Positions 8,166-14,033 of a stretch of 37,374 bases of DNA are shown piece after piece (the first letter of the stretch is position 1; every line of letters begins with the position of its first letter). The notes below the pieces were generated by a model. That model had not been told where the DNA came from, did not search any database, and saw nothing but the letters and a program-made list of their open reading frames with translations. The DNA is from Candidatus Daviesbacteria bacterium RIFCSPHIGHO2_12_FULL_37_16. Lineage in GTDB: Bacteria > Patescibacteriota > Microgenomatia > Daviesbacterales > UBA10151. A program made the translations under genes and the position numbers. Location of the stretch: positions 70,894 through 108,267 of the forward strand of contig MFDF01000002.1 in the NCBI GenBank assembly GCA_001776785.1, given 5' to 3'.

Positions 8166-8774
8166 ATTATTCCTACTCTTCAGATAGAGAAATCACTTTG
8201 GAATTCAGGTTACAAGTTAATAGCAGGTATTGATGAAGTTGGGAGGGGGTGTTTTGCTGGGTCTGTAGTGGCTGGTGCAGTTATCTTTCCTCCAACAGTT
8301 AAATTGCCAAAAGGAATTGCAGATTCAAAACTATTGAAGCCTAAATTAAGAGAGGAACTTTCTTTAATAATTCAGGATTTATCTTTATTTTGGGCTGTGG
8401 GTGAGGCTTCTGTTGAGGAGATTAATAAAGTAGGGATTGGAAAGGCTACCCAGATTGCATTTAAAAGAGCTGTAAAAGCTTTAAGCAGCTCTCCAGACTT
8501 TTTGTTAATTGATGCATTTTATATTGATGAGTTTGCTAAACAGGTTCAAAGGCCTGTAAAAAATGGAGATAAAATTTGTGCTTCTATTTCTGCTGCATCT
8601 ATTATTGCTAAAGTTTATAGAGATGGGTTGATGAGAGGTCTAAGTAAGAAATATCCTGAATATGGTTTTTTTGAAAATAAAGGCTATGGGACAAAATTTC
8701 ATAGGGAAGCTATAAAAAAGCATGGATTATCAAGAATCCACAGGACTTCATTTGATCTAGGTAAATTCTTGTAA
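8166..8774 (+). CDS. rnhB: Ribonuclease HII with a probable non-canonical AUU start
   Basis: RNase HII cuts RNA-DNA hybrids and removes misincorporated ribonucleotides. The motif GIDEVGRG (8226-8249) holds the first Asp-Glu of the active site, LLIDAFYID the next Asp, and SIIAKVYRD the last; KGYGTKFHREAI is also typical. All of the GYKLIAGIDEVGRG region lies upstream of the first in-frame GTG (8268), so translation must start earlier. No ATG, GTG or TTG occurs in frame between the rplS TAG (8133-8135) and 8268. ATT at 8166 or 8169 gives the expected N-terminus IIPTLQIEKSLW. AGGGG at 8150-8154 is a plausible ribosome site, and a tiny ATG-CTT-CTA-TAA ORF (8155) ends exactly there. Readthrough from rplS or a sequence error are alternatives. 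Confidence 0.9.
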   Translation: MIPTLQIEKSLWNSGYKLIAGIDEVGRGCFAGSVVAGAVIFPPTVKLPKGIADSKLLKPKLREELSLIIQDLSLFWAVGEASVEEINKVGIGKATQIAFKRAVKALSSSPDFLLIDAFYIDEFAKQVQRPVKNGDKICASISAASIIAKVYRDGLMRGLSKKYPEYGFFENKGYGTKFHREAIKKHGLSRIHRTSFDLGKFL

Positions 8775-8780
8775 TAGTTG

Positions 8781-8880
8781 TAGTTTTCTTGGGGTTCTGT
8801 TAGAGTCGCTCGATGTTGTCATGCTCGCCAATCAAACTCGCTTCGCTCAAACAGAGATTGGTCTGCGCGTGACAACATCT
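8781..8880. repeat. Long palindromic element between rnhB and yraN
   Basis: Outer arms GATGTTGTCA (8812-8821) and TGACAACATC (8870-8879) are perfect, and inner arms CCAATC (8828-8833) and GATTGG (8856-8861) extend the stem around a loop rich in CGCTTCGCTC. The left flank (8781-8805) matches 19302-19326 at about 21 of 25 positions, so the two elements share a module. An open frame runs through it into yraN, but that part does not look like YraN. Confidence 0.8.
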
Positions 8881-8904
8881 TCGCACCTTTGCTATTGTGT
8901 AAGA

Positions 8905-9264
8905 ATGAGTACCGTGAATGTAGGAAATAAGGGGGAGGATTTGGCTTGTAAGTATCTTAGGAATTTGGGATATAAAATAGTTGAGAGGAATTATAGGATT
9001 AGGGGTGGGGAGATAGATATTGTTTGTAAGGATGGGAATATTTTGGTTTTTGTAGAAGTAAAAGCCAGAAATTCATATGAATATGGACTTCCTGTTGAAT
9101 CCATGACTCCATGGAAGATTAGATACTTAAAAAGATGCGCATTGTTTTATATTGTTCAATCAGGTTGGGGCAATGGACCATACAGGATTGATTTTATATC
9201 TATAGATTTTGCAGGTTCTAAGGACCACCCCAAAATTGAACTTATCAAAAATATTACCCAGTAG
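8905..9264 (+). CDS. yraN: YraN/UPF0102 family putative endonuclease
   Basis: This is a predicted Holliday-junction-resolvase-like nuclease. The family core is clear: NVGNKGEDLACKYLRNLGYKIVERNYR, then GGEIDIVCKDGNILVFVEVKAR, carrying the E-(x)n-D-(x)n-ExK nuclease signature, then RIDFISID. The ATG at 8905 gives a 119-residue protein of normal length. The frame is open further upstream to 8821, but that extension is translated palindrome and is unlikely to be protein. It follows rnhB, a common pairing in bacteria (rplS-rnhB-yraN). Confidence 0.92.
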   Translation: MSTVNVGNKGEDLACKYLRNLGYKIVERNYRIRGGEIDIVCKDGNILVFVEVKARNSYEYGLPVESMTPWKIRYLKRCALFYIVQSGWGNGPYRIDFISIDFAGSKDHPKIELIKNITQ

Positions 9265-9319
9265 TAACTATTGAAAACTTAAAAAGTGTGTTACAGTAAA
9301 TATTGAGGGGGTGATAAAT

Positions 9320-9520
9320 TTGAAAGGATATGGACCAGTAGTTGGATGGCTTTTAGCTTTGGGGGGAATTCAATTAGGCTTGATGGGACTTGTGGGATTT
9401 GACCTTTTGGGATCAATTTTGGGAAGCGGATCAGTACTTGAGAGAGCTGTTTTAGTTGCTGTGGGTGTAGCAGCAGTTGTTAAGGTGATGAGATTGGTTG
9501 GAGGAAAAGGAAAAAAGTAA
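9320..9520 (+). CDS. DUF378 family small membrane protein
   Basis: The 66-residue protein has two hydrophobic segments, VVGWLLALGGIQLGLMGLVGF and ERAVLVAVGVAAVVKVM, separated by a short GSILGSGS turn. This is the DUF378/YuzA pattern; function is unknown. TTG 9320 is chosen as start because AGGGGGTGAT (9306-9315), close to the full anti-Shine-Dalgarno complement, sits at ideal spacing. GTG 9311 lies inside that site. A candidate promoter (TTGAAA near 9272, TACAGT near 9292) precedes it, and a strong terminator follows. Confidence 0.8.
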   Translation: MKGYGPVVGWLLALGGIQLGLMGLVGFDLLGSILGSGSVLERAVLVAVGVAAVVKVMRLVGGKGKK

Positions 9521-9544
9521 TTATCTGCAAAGTTAGCTTTGTTT

Positions 9545-9572
9545 AAAAATCCCTGCAATTGCGGGGATTTTT
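9545..9572. terminator. Bidirectional rho-independent terminator
   Basis: AAAAATCCCTGCAATTG pairs with its complement through GCGGGGATTTTT. The stem is flanked by A5 on the left and T5 on the right, so it can stop transcription in either direction. It follows the DUF378 gene by about 25 nt. Confidence 0.9.
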
Positions 9573-9599
9573 AGTGGAAATTTTAGGTATAATTAAATA

Positions 9600-10175
9600 A
9601 TGGATATTATTAATTTTAACTGGAACTGGATGGTTTTTAATCTAATTTTAGCTTCAATTGGGGTAGGACTTGGGTATGTTTTTTTAGGTACAAAGCAACC
9701 CCTTTTTAAATTTATTATCTTTTTACTCTGGATTTTATTTTTACCAAATACAATTTATCTTTTAACTGATTTACAGCACCTGCCTGACCAATTTTACAGG
9801 ATAGATAATGAATATAAGATTACTTTGATGTTTCAGTATGTGCTTTTATTGTCTTTTGGAATAATTTCCTTTGTGGTGGGACTTTGGCCCCTGGAGAAGT
9901 TTATTTTATCTTTTAAAACCAGAGAAAGAAGACAGATAAGTTTTTACAGCATAATTTTAATGAATTTTTTAATTGGAGTGGGTGTAGTTTTAGGGAAAGA
10001 GCTTAGGACTCATTCCTGGTATGTGTTTACTGATTATACAAGGGTTTTAGAGGATTTAAAGACATTTATATCTACTCCAGTTTATATTGTTTTTGCCCTA
10101 AGTTTTGGGATTTTAGGAAATTTAATATATTTTGCTTTTAATAACAAATTTGCAAAATATTTAAAGAAGAAGTGA
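9600..10175 (+). CDS. DUF1361 family integral membrane protein
   Basis: This 191-residue protein has about six membrane segments and the DUF1361 signature WILFLPNTIYLLTDLQHL (about residues 44-61). Other family features are KELRTHSWYVFTDY near residue 141 and a hydrophobic C-terminal segment. Function is unknown. A TATAAT at 9588-9593 ends only 6 nt before the ATG, so a transcript starting about 7 nt downstream would begin at the start codon itself. The gene follows the 9545 terminator, so it is its own unit. Confidence 0.9.
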   Translation: MDIINFNWNWMVFNLILASIGVGLGYVFLGTKQPLFKFIIFLLWILFLPNTIYLLTDLQHLPDQFYRIDNEYKITLMFQYVLLLSFGIISFVVGLWPLEKFILSFKTRERRQISFYSIILMNFLIGVGVVLGKELRTHSWYVFTDYTRVLEDLKTFISTPVYIVFALSFGILGNLIYFAFNNKFAKYLKKK

Positions 10176-10196
10176 GAATTAGTTTTAGTTCCCACG

Positions 10197-10218
10197 AAAA
10201 AAGGCCCCTAAGGGCCTT
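10197..10218 (-). terminator. Rho-independent terminator of the small RNA
   Basis: Minus strand AAGGCCC-TTAG-GGGCCTT forms a 7-bp stem with a 4-nt loop followed by six U residues (10202-10197). On the plus strand the stem is followed only by a weak TTCTCTC, so the minus direction is the efficient one. Confidence 0.85.
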
Positions 10219-10302
10219 CTCTCGAAATACCTGCTTCTTTAAAGAAAACCGAGGTTTCCTCTAATTGCCAACTTACGCTAGCAATAAATAAAGAAACAAG
10301 TT
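10197..10302 (-). ncRNA. Orphan small RNA, family not recognised
   Basis: On the minus strand a textbook promoter (TTGACA at 10336-10331, 17-nt spacer, TATATT at 10313-10308) is followed about 100 nt later by a strong terminator (10218-10197). No open frame of note lies between them. Read 5' to 3' the predicted RNA of about 106 nt has an A/U-rich start. It then has a 9-bp hairpin with a GUAA tetraloop (AUUGCUAGC-GUAA-GUUGGCAAU, 10282-10261), a GAGG-AAA-CCUC hairpin, UUCUUUAAAGAA, and the terminator stem. I compared it by eye with SRP RNA, 6S and tmRNA hallmarks and found no convincing match. It lies back to back with the tRNA-Glu promoter. Confidence 0.75.
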
Positions 10303-10307
10303 TGAGT

Positions 10308-10336
10308 AATATAGAATAATTTTAATTTAGTGTCAA
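10308..10336 (-). promoter_or_regulatory. Consensus sigma-70 promoter of the small RNA
   Basis: Minus strand: -35 TTGACA (10336-10331) is a perfect match, the spacer is 17 nt, and -10 is TATATT (10313-10308). Transcription should begin near 10302. It is the best -35/-10 pair I saw in the window; most other promoters here rely on an extended -10. Confidence 0.8.
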
Positions 10337-10358
10337 GGTAGTAATTTGAGCCTATTTC

Positions 10359-10367
10359 TGTTAAAAT
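10359..10367 (+). promoter_or_regulatory. Extended -10 promoter for the tRNA genes
   Basis: TGTTAAAAT (TAAAAT at 10362-10367) lies 10 nt before the first base of tRNA-Glu. That would put the transcript start 3-4 nt before the mature tRNA. No clear -35 is seen. It faces away from the small-RNA promoter. Confidence 0.6.
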
Positions 10368-10377
10368 TATCAAGCCA

Positions 10378-10451
10378 GCCGCGTTCGTCTAGTGGCCCAG
10401 GACGTCGGGTTTTCATCCCGAAAATCACGGGTTCGACTCCCGTACGCGGTA
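10378..10451 (+). tRNA. tRNA-Glu (UUC)
   Basis: Acceptor GCCGCGT (10378-10384) pairs with ACGCGGT (10444-10450), with a G-U at the first position; the discriminator is A10451. The anticodon arm is TCGGG-TTTTCAT-CCCGA with anticodon TTC, and the T-arm is ACGGG-TTCGACT-CCCGT. CCA is not encoded. The last 15 tRNA bases plus three more are repeated exactly at 10563-10580. Confidence 0.95.
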
Positions 10452-10580
10452 CTTGCAAAAATTATTGGTCCTTGTGACCATCAATTTTGCAAACCTGTAT
10501 TTGGGAGAGAACTGAAATCTTTGATTTGGTTCGTTAGTCCGATGTATATCGGACTAGGATATCTCCCGTACGCGGTACTT
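10452..10580 (+). repeat. tRNA-Glu-associated unit ending in a copy of the tRNA 3' end
   Basis: Directly after tRNA-Glu come a long hairpin (10453-10492, outer arms TTGCAAAAATT/AATTTTGCAA, inner TGGTC/GACCA) and a conserved core ATCTTTGATTTGGTTCG (10517-10533). A perfect hairpin AGTCCGAT-GTAT-ATCGGACT (10536-10555) follows, then an exact 18-bp copy of CTCCCGTACGCGGTACTT (10563-10580; original 10437-10454, offset 126). The copied segment begins in the T-loop. GGGAGA at 10503 can pair with TCTCCC at the start of the copy. The tRNA-Lys unit has the same architecture. Confidence 0.85.
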
Positions 10581-10582
10581 AT

Positions 10583-10654
10583 GGCCCGATAGCTCAGCGG
10601 TAGAGCAGGAGCCTTTTAAGCTCTTGGTCCTCGGTTCGAATCCGAGTCGGGTCA
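10583..10654 (+). tRNA. tRNA-Lys (UUU)
   Basis: Acceptor GGCCCGA (10583-10589) pairs with TCGGGTC (10647-10653), with one G-U; the discriminator is A10654. The D-arm AGCTCAGCGGTAGAGCA is standard, the anticodon arm is GGAGC-CTTTTAA-GCTCT (anticodon TTT), and the T-arm is CTCGG-TTCGAAT-CCGAG. CCA is not encoded. It starts 2 nt after the tRNA-Glu-associated unit, and its own 3' end is repeated exactly at 10767-10782. Confidence 0.95.
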
Positions 10655-10782
10655 CATTTAAATATTTGGGAATATTTTTCCAAATATTTAAATTTAGCTG
10701 CCACAGGGATTTAAAGCAGATCTTTGATCTGGTTCGCCTTTTTGACGAAGTCAAAATGGGTGTGTTATCCGAGTCGGGTCAC
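10655..10782 (+). repeat. tRNA-Lys-associated unit ending in a copy of the tRNA 3' end
   Basis: After tRNA-Lys there is a perfect 14-bp stem (10656-10669 with 10680-10693, 10-nt loop), then the core ATCTTTGATCTGGTTCG (10720-10736), which differs from the tRNA-Glu unit at one base. A small hairpin TTTGAC-GAA-GTCAAA follows, then an exact 16-bp copy of ATCCGAGTCGGGTCAC (10767-10782; original 10640-10655, offset 127). The first stems and the small hairpins differ in sequence between the two units, but spacing and order are the same. Confidence 0.85.
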
Positions 10783-10793
10783 CGAAGGTGCAC

Positions 10794-10833
10794 CTCACGC
10801 ACAGTGTTCGAACTTTTTGAGCGTGAGTTTTTT
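10794..10833 (+). terminator. Terminator after the tRNA cluster
   Basis: CTCACGC (10794-10800) and GCGTGAG (10821-10827) form a 7-bp stem followed by six T residues. The loop contains a further palindrome, GTTCGAAC. It follows a perfect AGGTGCACCT palindrome (10786-10795) and probably ends the tRNA transcript. Confidence 0.75.
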
Positions 10834-10841
10834 GGAGATTC

Positions 10842-10899
10842 AAAAAGATACTTTTTCTAGACTGAAACTTTAGCCTCATTTTGGTTCGAACCCCTGCGA
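10842..10899 (+). repeat. Possible third, degenerate tRNA-associated unit
   Basis: AAAAAG-ATA-CTTTTT (hairpin, 10842-10856) is followed by ACTGAAACTTTAGCC, then CATTTTGGTTCG and AACCCCTGCGAG. The spaced ACTGAAA, CTTT and TTTGGTTCG words align with the core of the tRNA-Glu unit, and the end resembles a tRNA T-loop and stem. No third tRNA gene is present, so this is tentative. Confidence 0.35.
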
Positions 10900-10906
10900 G
10901 AAAAAT

Positions 10907-11488
10907 TTATTCGTTGCATTGAAAAGTTCCGAATCTAGCGGGACCAACTGGCGCCCCACGCTTTTGATCAGGTGGATTTTCACATCTTATAAATGTGTAA
11001 GTTAATTTAGTAGGATCAGGTTGAGTTAGATTAAAATATACTTGTTCAGCAACAGTTAAGTAAATTAAATTACCTTTAGAATCTCTTCCTTTTTGCTGAT
11101 ATAAATCTCTGAATTTGCCTGCTTCATCACATATCCTTTGAGCTACAGATTCTAAGTCTCTTTTTCTGAAACAGGTTTCTAGTGCAGTTCCTGGACTAAA
11201 ACCTATATCAATATCATAAGGTGCTTTATCAGAAGCAGTAATTCTGTTTGGTACACCTATAACAACGATTTGAGCATCAGGTTCCTTATCATTATTCACA
11301 TCGATCCAAACTGAAGAGAATGTATCGACAACTTTGGAAGGAACCTCAGCAGGCTTACCTTGCGGTACTTTTGAAGTCGGACGATTCTCCATTGGAACAC
11401 AACCTAGAACAAGCAAACCCAGAGATGTAGTAACAGGTAAAAAAGCTTTCTTTAAATGTTGACCGGAATCAAGTATTTTTTCTAACAT
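10907..11488 (-). CDS. Predicted lipoprotein of unknown function
   Basis: The 193-residue protein has an N-terminal hydrophobic segment ending in a lipobox, LLVLGC (Cys about residue 30), followed by a Pro/Lys-rich linker. The likely mature part begins with VWIDVNNDKEPDAQIVVIG; the DVNNDKEPD stretch resembles a calcium-binding loop of the type found in exported proteins. Four further Cys residues (ETCFRK, QRICDEA, FIRCENP, FQCNE) could form two disulfides outside the membrane. TATACT (minus strand, 11501-11496) ends 7 nt before the ATG, so the message may be leaderless. It belongs to the accessory island next to the tRNAs. I do not recognise the family. Confidence 0.85.
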   Translation of the reverse strand: MLEKILDSGQHLKKAFLPVTTSLGLLVLGCVPMENRPTSKVPQGKPAEVPSKVVDTFSSVWIDVNNDKEPDAQIVVIGVPNRITASDKAPYDIDIGFSPGTALETCFRKRDLESVAQRICDEAGKFRDLYQQKGRDSKGNLIYLTVAEQVYFNLTQPDPTKLTYTFIRCENPPDQKRGAPVGPARFGTFQCNE

Positions 11489-11527
11489 AATTTGTAGTAT
11501 ATCATAAGTTTATAACTATAAGTCACT

Positions 11528-11638
11528 CTACTCCATAATTTCCTCTTCATTTAGATATAACTGCCTCAATTGATTCCACGAGGCCAGAATTCTTCCTAGT
11601 GGTACAGCTTTTAGTCCCGACGGGTCACTTAGAATTTT
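11528..11638 (-). pseudogene. 3' fragment of an unrecognised protein gene, copy 1
   Basis: The minus strand reads LSDPSGLKAVPLGRILASW then NQLRQLYLNEEEIME and stops at 11528. About 80 nt of this (11550-11627) is roughly 70% identical to 14712-14793, where the same words (GLKTVLLGQILAS, DQLRQVYQN) are interrupted by stop codons. Conservation of the amino-acid pattern suggests a real protein end, but the upstream part is missing: at 11640 the sequence changes to a VirB4-like remnant on the other strand. Confidence 0.5.
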
Positions 11639-11639
11639 A

Positions 11640-11837
11640 ATGAAACAGGACACAACCACCATTAAAAAAGTAGCTGAGGAGTTTAATCTTAGTGAATATG
11701 AGCAAAGATTTTTACTAACTTGTGAAAGAGGAGAAGCTCTAATCATTGCTGATCAAAACCATGTAGCCTTAAAAATAGTCGCCTCAGAAAAAGAACACCC
11801 ACTACTTACAACAGACCCAAAAGAAATATATATTTAG
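11640..11837 (+). pseudogene. C-terminal remnant of a VirB4/TraC-type ATPase
   Basis: The 65 residues contain VKKLAEE-like IKKVAEEFNLSEYEQRFLLT, then CERGEALIIADQNHVALKIV and EKEHPLLTTDPKEIY. This matches the C-terminal end of VirB4/TraC-like conjugation ATPases (FLLxAGxGEGLxxAGxNHVAIKVVAS...TTDP). The Walker motifs and at least 500 residues are absent, and a stop lies just upstream in frame. It is therefore a remnant, or at most a small residual ORF. A second, shorter copy of the same end is at 13922-13990. Confidence 0.75.
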
Positions 11838-11897
11838 ATTGTTAATTTGGAACGTATAATATCTCATAGTTTAGCCTCAATCTGGTATAATTCACAG

Positions 11898-13145
11898 ATG
11901 ATTGAAAGACTACAACCTCCGAAGGGGCCTTGGAAAAGAACTTTAAGTCCATTTGGACCTGAATTTGTGCATGATTCAGGCATAAATCCTGAATCAGATG
12001 TTAAGACTTGGTGGAGAAAATCAGTTTCAAAAAATGCCGAAACTGTTGCAAGATTTGATGAACATCAGGGTGGAACATTAGACAGATGGGTTATGGAGAG
12101 TATAAATCCAGCAGGCAGGCAAATTCTCTATACAATCAGAGATCGAGGTGATAGAAATCAGTATTTACAATTAGCTTATGCAGGAGATAGATTTCAAGGT
12201 TTAAGCATTATCACAGAACTTGATGTGGCTAAAAGACCAGCTTTTCTCAATGTAAACAATATTGGCGCAGTCTATGCGTTAGACGGAGCAATTGCTTCTA
12301 TAAGAGTACATGTTGATTCTCAAAGTCGCTTTGATGAGGAAAAGTACCGTACAAAATCTTCAGAAGATAATTTAAGAGAACTTATTCAAATATTTAAAGA
12401 AAGTGGACCTCAAGCGGCTACTCCATATGCTCCTAGCCCTGATCAAAAAGTGAGTGAGTCTATTGCTGCTGACATCCATGACTCTGTTGTCAGTTCGTTT
12501 GTAAAAGGAAAACTTATGCAATGGATTGAAGCAGAGAAAAAGAAAATTGATGAGGATTTAGATATTATCCCTCAAGCAATTGAATCTACGGCCGACGATA
12601 CATTAAACAGGGAACAGATTCACGGAATGTCTAACTTTCTTTCAGCTGAAACTATTAAAGCATTACCTGATGATTATCCAAAGCTGGAAGGAGAACAAAG
12701 AGAAGATGTTTTTGATCAGGCATTTGACGACGCTATGCTGCAGAGTTTTAAATTACATGATCACAGTTTGCAAATAATGGCGCAACACACTGTAGTCTTT
12801 GCACTTAATAATCCTAAATTAGATGAAAATATTTTTGCGGTTTTTCAAGGAAATCCAACAAATCCATTTAGTGCCGAAGGATTAATGAATTTTATAACAG
12901 GAGAGCCGACAGAAGTTGGATCAGCGCATTCTTATGAAGATAAGCAATATGCACTCTTAAGACAAGAGGATTTTATGGCTCTCTTTATCTCATCTAAGTT
13001 GAATAGTAACCAAAGGATGCTTTATCTATCTTCAGAAAGACTTCAGATGGATAAACTCTTACCAATTATAAAAACAGAACATTCTTCTGAGTGGATGAAA
13101 GCCTATGATTTAGCAAGAGCAAGCTTAACAGTTGTACCTGCCTAA
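11898..13145 (+). CDS. Unknown 415-residue protein of the island
   Basis: I do not recognise this protein. It is soluble and acidic, with no signal peptide or membrane segment. Visible pieces are an N-terminal GPWKRTLSPFGPEFVHDSG, RFDEHQGGTLDRWVMESI, a middle Pro-rich break (GPQAATPYAPSPDQ) and a second half rich in Asp and Glu with helical stretches. A TGGTATAAT box (TATAAT 11886-11891) lies exactly 6 nt before ATG 11898. That argues for this start rather than the in-frame TTG at 11847, because the promoter would lie inside the longer form. It lies directly after the VirB4 remnant. Confidence 0.85.
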   Translation: MIERLQPPKGPWKRTLSPFGPEFVHDSGINPESDVKTWWRKSVSKNAETVARFDEHQGGTLDRWVMESINPAGRQILYTIRDRGDRNQYLQLAYAGDRFQGLSIITELDVAKRPAFLNVNNIGAVYALDGAIASIRVHVDSQSRFDEEKYRTKSSEDNLRELIQIFKESGPQAATPYAPSPDQKVSESIAADIHDSVVSSFVKGKLMQWIEAEKKKIDEDLDIIPQAIESTADDTLNREQIHGMSNFLSAETIKALPDDYPKLEGEQREDVFDQAFDDAMLQSFKLHDHSLQIMAQHTVVFALNNPKLDENIFAVFQGNPTNPFSAEGLMNFITGEPTEVGSAHSYEDKQYALLRQEDFMALFISSKLNSNQRMLYLSSERLQMDKLLPIIKTEHSSEWMKAYDLARASLTVVPA

Positions 13146-13232
13146 ATAAGGCAGATGAACCCGCATATTTTTAACTAAGGCTTAGTCACACCATAACTTC
13201 TAAAAGATTTTAAAAATTGTTAAAATTCTTCT

Positions 13233-13925
13233 ATGAGAAAACAAAAAAGAGTTTGGGACAAAGAGCACACAGAAAAATCAAGCCTTCCTTCAATGGCTTC
13301 TGAAGAACCTTCAAGGGGTGTTATTTTATTTGGAGATTATCTAAAAGATCACAAAATAAATCTATCGGGAAAAGTCATTGATATAGGTTGTGGTAAAGGT
13401 AGAAATGCTATTTATTTGGCAAAACTAGGATTTGAAGTTTATGCAATTGACTATATTCCAAAAGCTCTTGAACAAGCGGAAAAACTAGCTACAAGAGAAA
13501 ATGTTTCAGATGCTATTCATTATCTTAATGCGGCAATTGATAGCAAATGGCAATTTGAAGATGATTTCTTCGATATAGCAGTTGATTGCTTCTCTTCTAT
13601 AGATATCGAAACAAAAAAAGGTAGAGAAACTTACAGGAATGAATTATTGAGGACTCTTAAACCCGGTGGACTTGCTCTTATTACTGTTGTTTCCGTTAAG
13701 GACGAATGGGAAGCAAAACTCATTAAAAATAATCCGGGAATTGAAAAGAATAGTACTATTTGGCCTCAAAATAATAAATTTCAAAAGGATTATGATGAAA
13801 AAGAACTCAGGGATTTTTATAAATCTTTTGAGATTTTAGAATTAAAAGAAATAAACAAAAAAGCTTTTAAACTTGGTAAGTCATATAATGCAACAAATTT
13901 TTGGTTAGTTTTGAAGAAACATTAA
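13233..13925 (+). CDS. Class I SAM-dependent methyltransferase
   Basis: The SAM-binding motif VIDIGCGKGRNAIYLAKLGF (about residues 47-66) is followed by the acidic motif II EVYAIDYIPKALEQAE. Motif IV is DDFFDIAVDCFSSID and the post-motif is LRTLKPGGLALITVVS. These place it with the TehB/UbiE-like small-molecule methyltransferases; the substrate cannot be told. TAAAAT (13221-13226, with TGT in front) ends 6 nt before the ATG, suggesting a leaderless message. Its TAA stop is supplied by the start of the second VirB4 remnant (TTAAAG at 13922), so the natural C-terminus may have been altered when the sequences joined. Confidence 0.9.
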   Translation: MRKQKRVWDKEHTEKSSLPSMASEEPSRGVILFGDYLKDHKINLSGKVIDIGCGKGRNAIYLAKLGFEVYAIDYIPKALEQAEKLATRENVSDAIHYLNAAIDSKWQFEDDFFDIAVDCFSSIDIETKKGRETYRNELLRTLKPGGLALITVVSVKDEWEAKLIKNNPGIEKNSTIWPQNNKFQKDYDEKELRDFYKSFEILELKEINKKAFKLGKSYNATNFWLVLKKH

Positions 13926-13990
13926 AGGTTGTAGCTTCAGAAAAAGAACATCCTTTACTCACAACCGATCTTAAAGAAATATACTCATAA
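13922..13990 (+). pseudogene. Second, shorter VirB4/TraC C-terminal remnant
   Basis: The frame reads LKVVASEKEHPLLTTDLKEI and YS, then TAA. It matches the last 22 codons of the remnant at 11640-11837 with mostly silent differences. Upstream the similarity stops abruptly at the end of the methyltransferase gene. Two copies of the same gene end, each followed by an unrelated gene with its own -10 box, suggest repeated insertion or recombination at the end of a former virB4. Confidence 0.75.
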
Positions 13991-14033
13991 CCTATAGTTG
14001 TACAAATAGCCTCTTTCTGCTACAATTCTCACT

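Noticed and set aside
8821-8904. N-terminal extension of the yraN frame
   Set aside because: It translates the long hairpin; the YraN pattern begins at ATG 8905.
10221-10302. Small RNA as SRP, 6S or tmRNA
   Set aside because: The conserved SRP domain IV loop, the large 6S bubble and a tRNA-like tmRNA end are all missing.
10392-10592. Open reading frames running through the tRNA-Glu/tRNA-Lys region on both strands
   Set aside because: They are translated tRNA and repeat DNA with no protein-like pattern and no ribosome site.
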